Of a stretch of DNA of 64,000 nt, positions 60,204-64,000 are shown in pieces (the first letter of the stretch is position 1; every line of letters begins with the position of its first letter). Under the pieces are notes generated by a model, which ran no database searches, was not told the origin of the DNA, and saw only the letters and a program-made list of their open reading frames with translations. Origin of the DNA: DASUNQ01 sp035536455 (GTDB lineage Bacteria > Acidobacteriota > Thermoanaerobaculia > Multivoradales > UBA5704); contig DATLOC010000003.1 in assembly GCA_035536455.1 (NCBI GenBank), positions 1-64,000 on the forward strand, given 5' to 3'. The translations under genes were made by a program, and so were the position numbers.

Positions 60204-60867
60204 GGCGTACGGCGCCGGCCCGGCATCGCTCGCGGTGCGCCTGAGCCGTCTCGACAGGCGCCGCGGTTCGGTGCCGGAGAGCGGATCGAGAAGGGCACCT
60301 AAGCCCAGCCTGTGCGGCGAAGCAGGGACGCACAAGAAAGCCCGCCGTATGCGGTAGCAGGCATCCGCAAGGTCTAGGTCCGTCGCGCTGCTGCGGCTCC
60401 GCAATCGCCCCCATCAAGTGCCCCTTTCTCCGGATCCTTTCCAGCTCCGCACGACTGTCGGCAAGCCAGCGCCTCTCGATCAGTCGCCGCCGGCAGGCTC
60501 GGGCTGCGCACGCCCCTCCCCATTGAGGCACAGGCCACCAGCGCCCACACGACAGCGGAGCCAACGTCGCGGTGTGCGCTCGCCCTCCCCGGCAGGTCGT
60601 CCATCTCTGGAGGTCGTCCATGAGCTGACGGCGCCGGCCAGAACTGGTATCATCAAAACAGCGACAAGAATCAGCAGCTTCACCGTTTGGCTGACGTGTC
60701 TATATAGCTGCGACTGAATGCTCGCACCGGCCTAAATCGCGGCTCCTGGCCCGTCCAGGGACTGGACGGTCAGGCCTGCTGGATTGGCGAGCAAGGGATC
60801 GCTGTGCCGTGAGCACCACGCTAGGGCCTATAGTTGCGACAGGCGGTCACATTTAGGAGGGAGTGGT
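60204..60867. other. intergenic region before the SpvB/TcdB-like gene
   Basis: About 660 nt with no convincing gene on either strand. Short frames lack ribosome sites and family features. A TATAGT box at 60829-60834 and an AGGAGG ribosome site at 60855-60860 belong to the gene downstream. The composition drifts from core-like to AT-richer across this stretch, suggesting an island boundary. Confidence 0.5.
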
Positions 60868-63800
60868 ATGAAATCCTTTATAGCGACGCTCCTAGTTTAC
60901 AGTACGGCGTTCGGTTCGAGCAGCCTGGGCTCCCAGGATGCTCCTCCCGCCGAGCCTTCAGAACAACCTAGCCCACTGTCCGAATCGACGGAGATTGCTC
61001 TAGCTGCACGCGGCTTAACGGCGGATATGCACGGCGGCCTCGAGGGGGCCAGCGGAGTGCACACCACGCTGGTTCCGGATCTCTTCACCGGGTCTCTGCG
61101 AATCGCGCTACCTATTCCCTTGCCTCCAGGGCGCAATAGTTTGGCACCGGGGCTAAGTCTGACTTACCGGAGCGGTAGCGGGGAGGGTTGGATTGGAGTG
61201 GGCTGGGATCTGGAGCTGGGCAGCATTGAACGAGTCACGAACGGGAGCGTTGACTATGCTGCCCGCAAGTTCGTCTACCGGACGAGTGACGGGGTCGTCG
61301 ACCTTGTCGAAAAGCACGGATCCTTCTGGGCGGAGGTCGAATCGGCGTTCACGCGCTTCGATTTCGTCTCGAGTGTTGGTCAGAATCACTGGCGAGCGAC
61401 CGACCGCCATGGCGTGCGGTACATTCTAGGCGTATCGCCTGAGGCCAGACTTGCCGATCCCGCCGAGCCCTCGCGGATCTTTCGATGGTGTCTCGAGAGA
61501 GTCGAAGATCCTTTCGGTAACTTCATCGAAGTTGCCTATGACCAGCCCGCCGGTGAGCCTCCACTCCCCAGATCACTCTGGTACACCGGGCATGCTGATC
61601 TGCCTCCGGTCACCGAGATCCGTTTCTTGAGTGAACCCCTCTCCGAAGCGCTGGAGACCCGCACCTTAGGTTTCCCAGTTCTCCACCAGCGCCGACTGCG
61701 AGGTATCGCCATCTTCGCGGTCGGGGTCATTCAGAGTGGATACTCCCTCGAATACGAACCTAGCATTTGGACTGGTCGGTCTCTCCTGAAAGTCGTTCGC
61801 CGCTATGGCCGGGACGCGATTGTCAGCGCGACAGCCGTTGCCGGACCCTCAGAGCTGCCACCTATAAGAATCGGCTACGAGGAGCCAGCGCTTACTACAG
61901 CAACCCGCGTCTGGTCATCAAGCCTCGTCGAGTCCGGCTCGAGCGACTGGGCTGACGTCACGGGGGACGGCCGACCCGATTGGTGCCGCCTCGTAGAGAA
62001 CCGAAGGGTCTCATGCCTGATATCGACGGGCCGTGGATTCGGGATGGAGATCACGAGTGCCGGCCTTGATTTAGGTTATGACGACAGCCGAGCATGGGTG
62101 GATTTCAATGGTGACGGTGCTGCTGACTTCTGTCGCGTTGTCGGCAATCAAAACGATTTCTTTCTCCGCTGCCTATCCGGTGGGCCTCTAGGCTTTGGAA
62201 GTGAAATTACCTCCAATCGCATCGCCGAACTCTATCAACTTGCCCGCGCATGGACGGACGTGAATCGAGACGGCAAGGCTGACTTTTGCAGAGGGGTTTG
62301 GCTTGATCCGGCGAGTCAGCCTCCGCAATCCGAGATTTACCACGAAGAGCAAATCGAGGGGGTGTCTCAGCAACCGCTGGGGCGCGGATCGATTCGCTGC
62401 CGACTCTCGGAGGAGAGCCAGTTTGCAAGCAGCGACATAGCCAGTGGTGAGGTCGACTTGGGGTTGCGTAGTGGCTGGGGCTGGGCGGATTTCGATGGCG
62501 ATTCGAAGCTCGACTTTTGCCGAATCTTAACCACTCCATACAGTCCCAACCCGCCCCCCAACATTGGCAATGATCTGGCTCAGCCCGGAGCGCCGAGGGG
62601 CCTCGGTTGCCTTCACTTCACCGGAAGTTCCTTTGGGCCGGAGATCGAAACTTCCCTCACTGGTATCCCCTATGGCGAGGCCTTTGGTCGAGCTTGGGTG
62701 GACTTCAACGGAGACGGCCGTGCAGAGTTCTGCCGCGTTGTCCCCGAAGGCAATGCCAAGCGACTGCGCTGTACAATATCGACTGGCGCGGATTTGATCG
62801 AGCGATGGAGTTCTTCCGATCTTGATGCGGGTTCCCTGCCGGGACGAGCGTGGGTAGATTTCAACTCTGACGGATTCGTCGATTTCTGCAGAGTCATCGG
62901 AGCGGATCGCCAGCCGGTCTGCCTCGCTGGAACAGGACGTGGTTTCGGCCCCGAGGCTAAGTGGCCCGGACAGGTCCCGGACCAGAAATGGGAACGTTCC
63001 TGGGTGGATGCCGATGGAGACGGGTTCGCTGAGTTTTGCTCACAACCGGATGCCTCAAGCGGCCGCGAAGTGCGATGTGTTTCACTCGGTTCCAGTTGGC
63101 CCGATCTCGTTCGCCAGCTGGAAAACGGAATTGGTGGATCGACCACGGTTCGTTACGTTTCATCGTCGTCGTTTTCCGACTCCCGTTTGCCCGTAGCCCT
63201 CCCAGTTGTCGCCCAAGTCTCCGCCAGCGATGGCAGAGGGACGCTAATGGAGACTCTGTACGGCTATGAGGGCGGGTACTGGCACGGTGGCGAGAGGGAA
63301 TTCAGGGGTTTTCATTTGGTCACCGAGTGGGGGCCTGAGAGTGGCGCTGGCGCAAGACTGGTCAGGCGAACGCGGTTTCTTCAGGGCAATGGCACGTCCG
63401 ATCAGGACGACGATCCAAGGGCAACGGAGGGTTTCGCTAGGGGCAAGCCCGTGCGAGTCACGTGGCACGACGAGAGGGAGAGGCTGTTGAGGGAAACCGT
63501 CTATCACTATGAGCCAGATTCGGACGGGTCACCGCCCTTCTTCTCGCCCCTCCGAGAGGAACTGGAGAGGATCTGCGACGGCGGGCCGTGCAGTGCGGAG
63601 GTGCGAAAGACGCTCCAGCATGATCCTTGGGGGAACGTCGCTTGGGAGGCAAGAACTGCCCAGTCTGACGGTGTAGTGCGAGAGGAAAGGAGCGTGCATC
63701 GCACTCTCGCGGTTAATGAAACCGCGTGGATCCTGGGGGCCATGGCGGCCGAGCGCGTTTATAGCGACCTAAGACCGCACGTTATGTCCCCGAACTGTCC

Positions 63801-64000
63801 AGAAGGACCAGAGAGCGGCCTCCTTTCTTGCGTGGAGAACTATTTCGATGGCGGTGACGACTGCCATGTCCCAGCGGCGAGTCGCATCCCAATCCGCGGG
63901 AAGCTGAGCCGACTCGTCGCATGGTTGCCGGGCACAGCAGGTTCTGAGGTCCGTTACGGCCAAGGGAGGTATGGCGAACTTGTCTGCCAACGGGATGCCG
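60868..64000 (+). CDS. SpvB/TcdB-like Tc-toxin/RHS-class protein (3' partial)
   Basis: Open to the window end: 1044 codons without a stop. ATG 60868, 7 nt after AGGAGG. Signal peptide-like MKSFIATLLVYSTAFGSSSLG. An SpvB-type N-terminus follows (GVHTTLVPDLFTGSLRIALPIPLPPGR, LSLTYRSGSGEGWIGVGWDLELGSIER). Seven FG-GAP/VCBS-like repeats follow at residues ~361-720, each of the form W-x-D-x-[ND]-x-D-G-x3-[DE]-[FW]-C, e.g. AWVDFNGDGAADFC. Then a TcdB middle/N-terminal domain (GIGGSTTVRYVSSSS, LPVALPVVAQVSASDGRG, HGGEREFRGFHLV) from ~742. The RHS shell and any C-terminal toxin lie beyond the edge. Lower GC and relaxed codon use point to transfer. Confidence 0.88.
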   Translation, partial: MKSFIATLLVYSTAFGSSSLGSQDAPPAEPSEQPSPLSESTEIALAARGLTADMHGGLEGASGVHTTLVPDLFTGSLRIALPIPLPPGRNSLAPGLSLTYRSGSGEGWIGVGWDLELGSIERVTNGSVDYAARKFVYRTSDGVVDLVEKHGSFWAEVESAFTRFDFVSSVGQNHWRATDRHGVRYILGVSPEARLADPAEPSRIFRWCLERVEDPFGNFIEVAYDQPAGEPPLPRSLWYTGHADLPPVTEIRFLSEPLSEALETRTLGFPVLHQRRLRGIAIFAVGVIQSGYSLEYEPSIWTGRSLLKVVRRYGRDAIVSATAVAGPSELPPIRIGYEEPALTTATRVWSSSLVESGSSDWADVTGDGRPDWCRLVENRRVSCLISTGRGFGMEITSAGLDLGYDDSRAWVDFNGDGAADFCRVVGNQNDFFLRCLSGGPLGFGSEITSNRIAELYQLARAWTDVNRDGKADFCRGVWLDPASQPPQSEIYHEEQIEGVSQQPLGRGSIRCRLSEESQFASSDIASGEVDLGLRSGWGWADFDGDSKLDFCRILTTPYSPNPPPNIGNDLAQPGAPRGLGCLHFTGSSFGPEIETSLTGIPYGEAFGRAWVDFNGDGRAEFCRVVPEGNAKRLRCTISTGADLIERWSSSDLDAGSLPGRAWVDFNSDGFVDFCRVIGADRQPVCLAGTGRGFGPEAKWPGQVPDQKWERSWVDADGDGFAEFCSQPDASSGREVRCVSLGSSWPDLVRQLENGIGGSTTVRYVSSSSFSDSRLPVALPVVAQVSASDGRGTLMETLYGYEGGYWHGGEREFRGFHLVTEWGPESGAGARLVRRTRFLQGNGTSDQDDDPRATEGFARGKPVRVTWHDERERLLRETVYHYEPDSDGSPPFFSPLREELERICDGGPCSAEVRKTLQHDPWGNVAWEARTAQSDGVVREERSVHRTLAVNETAWILGAMAAERVYSDLRPHVMSPNCPEGPESGLLSCVENYFDGGDDCHVPAASRIPIRGKLSRLVAWLPGTAGSEVRYGQGRYGELVCQRDA

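Noticed and set aside
60374..60717. Short frames in the gap before the SpvB-like gene
   Set aside because: No ribosome site, no family features, and codon use like neighbouring noncoding DNA.

Overview
The window is about 70% GC by eye. Coding density is very high, with many 1-4 nt gene overlaps and frequent GTG/TTG starts. Rex, NuoA-N type complex I, hfq next to miaA, coaX after birA, a split methylmalonyl-CoA mutase and the dispersed 'VILSEAKDL' repeat together fit an Acidobacteriota-like soil or sediment bacterium (possibly Thermoanaerobaculia). This placement is an inference from gene content; no rRNA is present to confirm it.

Layout. 0-5.2 kb: the 3' part of a MEDS-domain histidine kinase, two acyl-CoA dehydrogenases behind a good sigma70-type promoter, and rmuC. 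5.2-9.4 kb (minus strand): secreted or envelope proteins, namely a CHRD protein, a frameshifted subtilisin-like protease and a parvulin-type foldase. 9.5-18.5 kb: methylmalonyl-CoA mutase large subunit, DinB-like protein, lipoprotein, mutase B12-binding subunit, response regulator, valS, birA, coaX and an unknown. 18.5-27.6 kb: a 29-bp perfect inverted repeat, then comEC, miaA, hfq, a TPR lipoprotein, pgsA and dnaE. 27.7-30.8 kb: YCII protein, a DUF1906-like protein, and a copper amine oxidase split over two genes. 30.9-35.1 kb: a four-gene ABC import cassette whose binding protein is membrane-anchored and fused to a peptidoglycan-binding OmpA domain. 35.1-42.6 kb: VOC protein, broken DUF6496 gene, DHH-CBS-nucleotidyltransferase fusion, secreted unknown, rsmD, a glycosyltransferase-like membrane protein, KTSC protein and rex. 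42.6-53.3 kb (minus): nuoA-E-F-G-H-J-K-L-M-N, lacking nuoB, C, D and I, with a probable Rex operator at the nuoA start. 53.4-54.4 kb: polysaccharide deacetylase and tRNA-Leu(CAG).

54.4-58.25 kb is an accessory patch with lower GC in places. It holds a candidate toxin-antitoxin pair (RelE-like toxin), a decayed copy and an intact copy of a DUF2255-like gene flanking a Cys-rich secreted peptide gene and a FitAB/VapBC module, a 17-unit 21-bp periodic array with two-level organisation, and a small HTH gene. der and an EF-hand lipoprotein follow. The window closes inside a large SpvB/TcdB-like (Tc toxin/RHS class) gene whose composition clearly differs from the chromosome core.

Three genes (S8 protease, amine oxidase N-domain lipoprotein, DUF6496) each carry a frameshift that one added base would repair. 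Consensus errors in the assembly should be excluded before these are called pseudogenes. The best candidates for unexplained biology are the 21-bp array, the SBP-OmpA ABC cassette and the unusual toxin-antitoxin pair.
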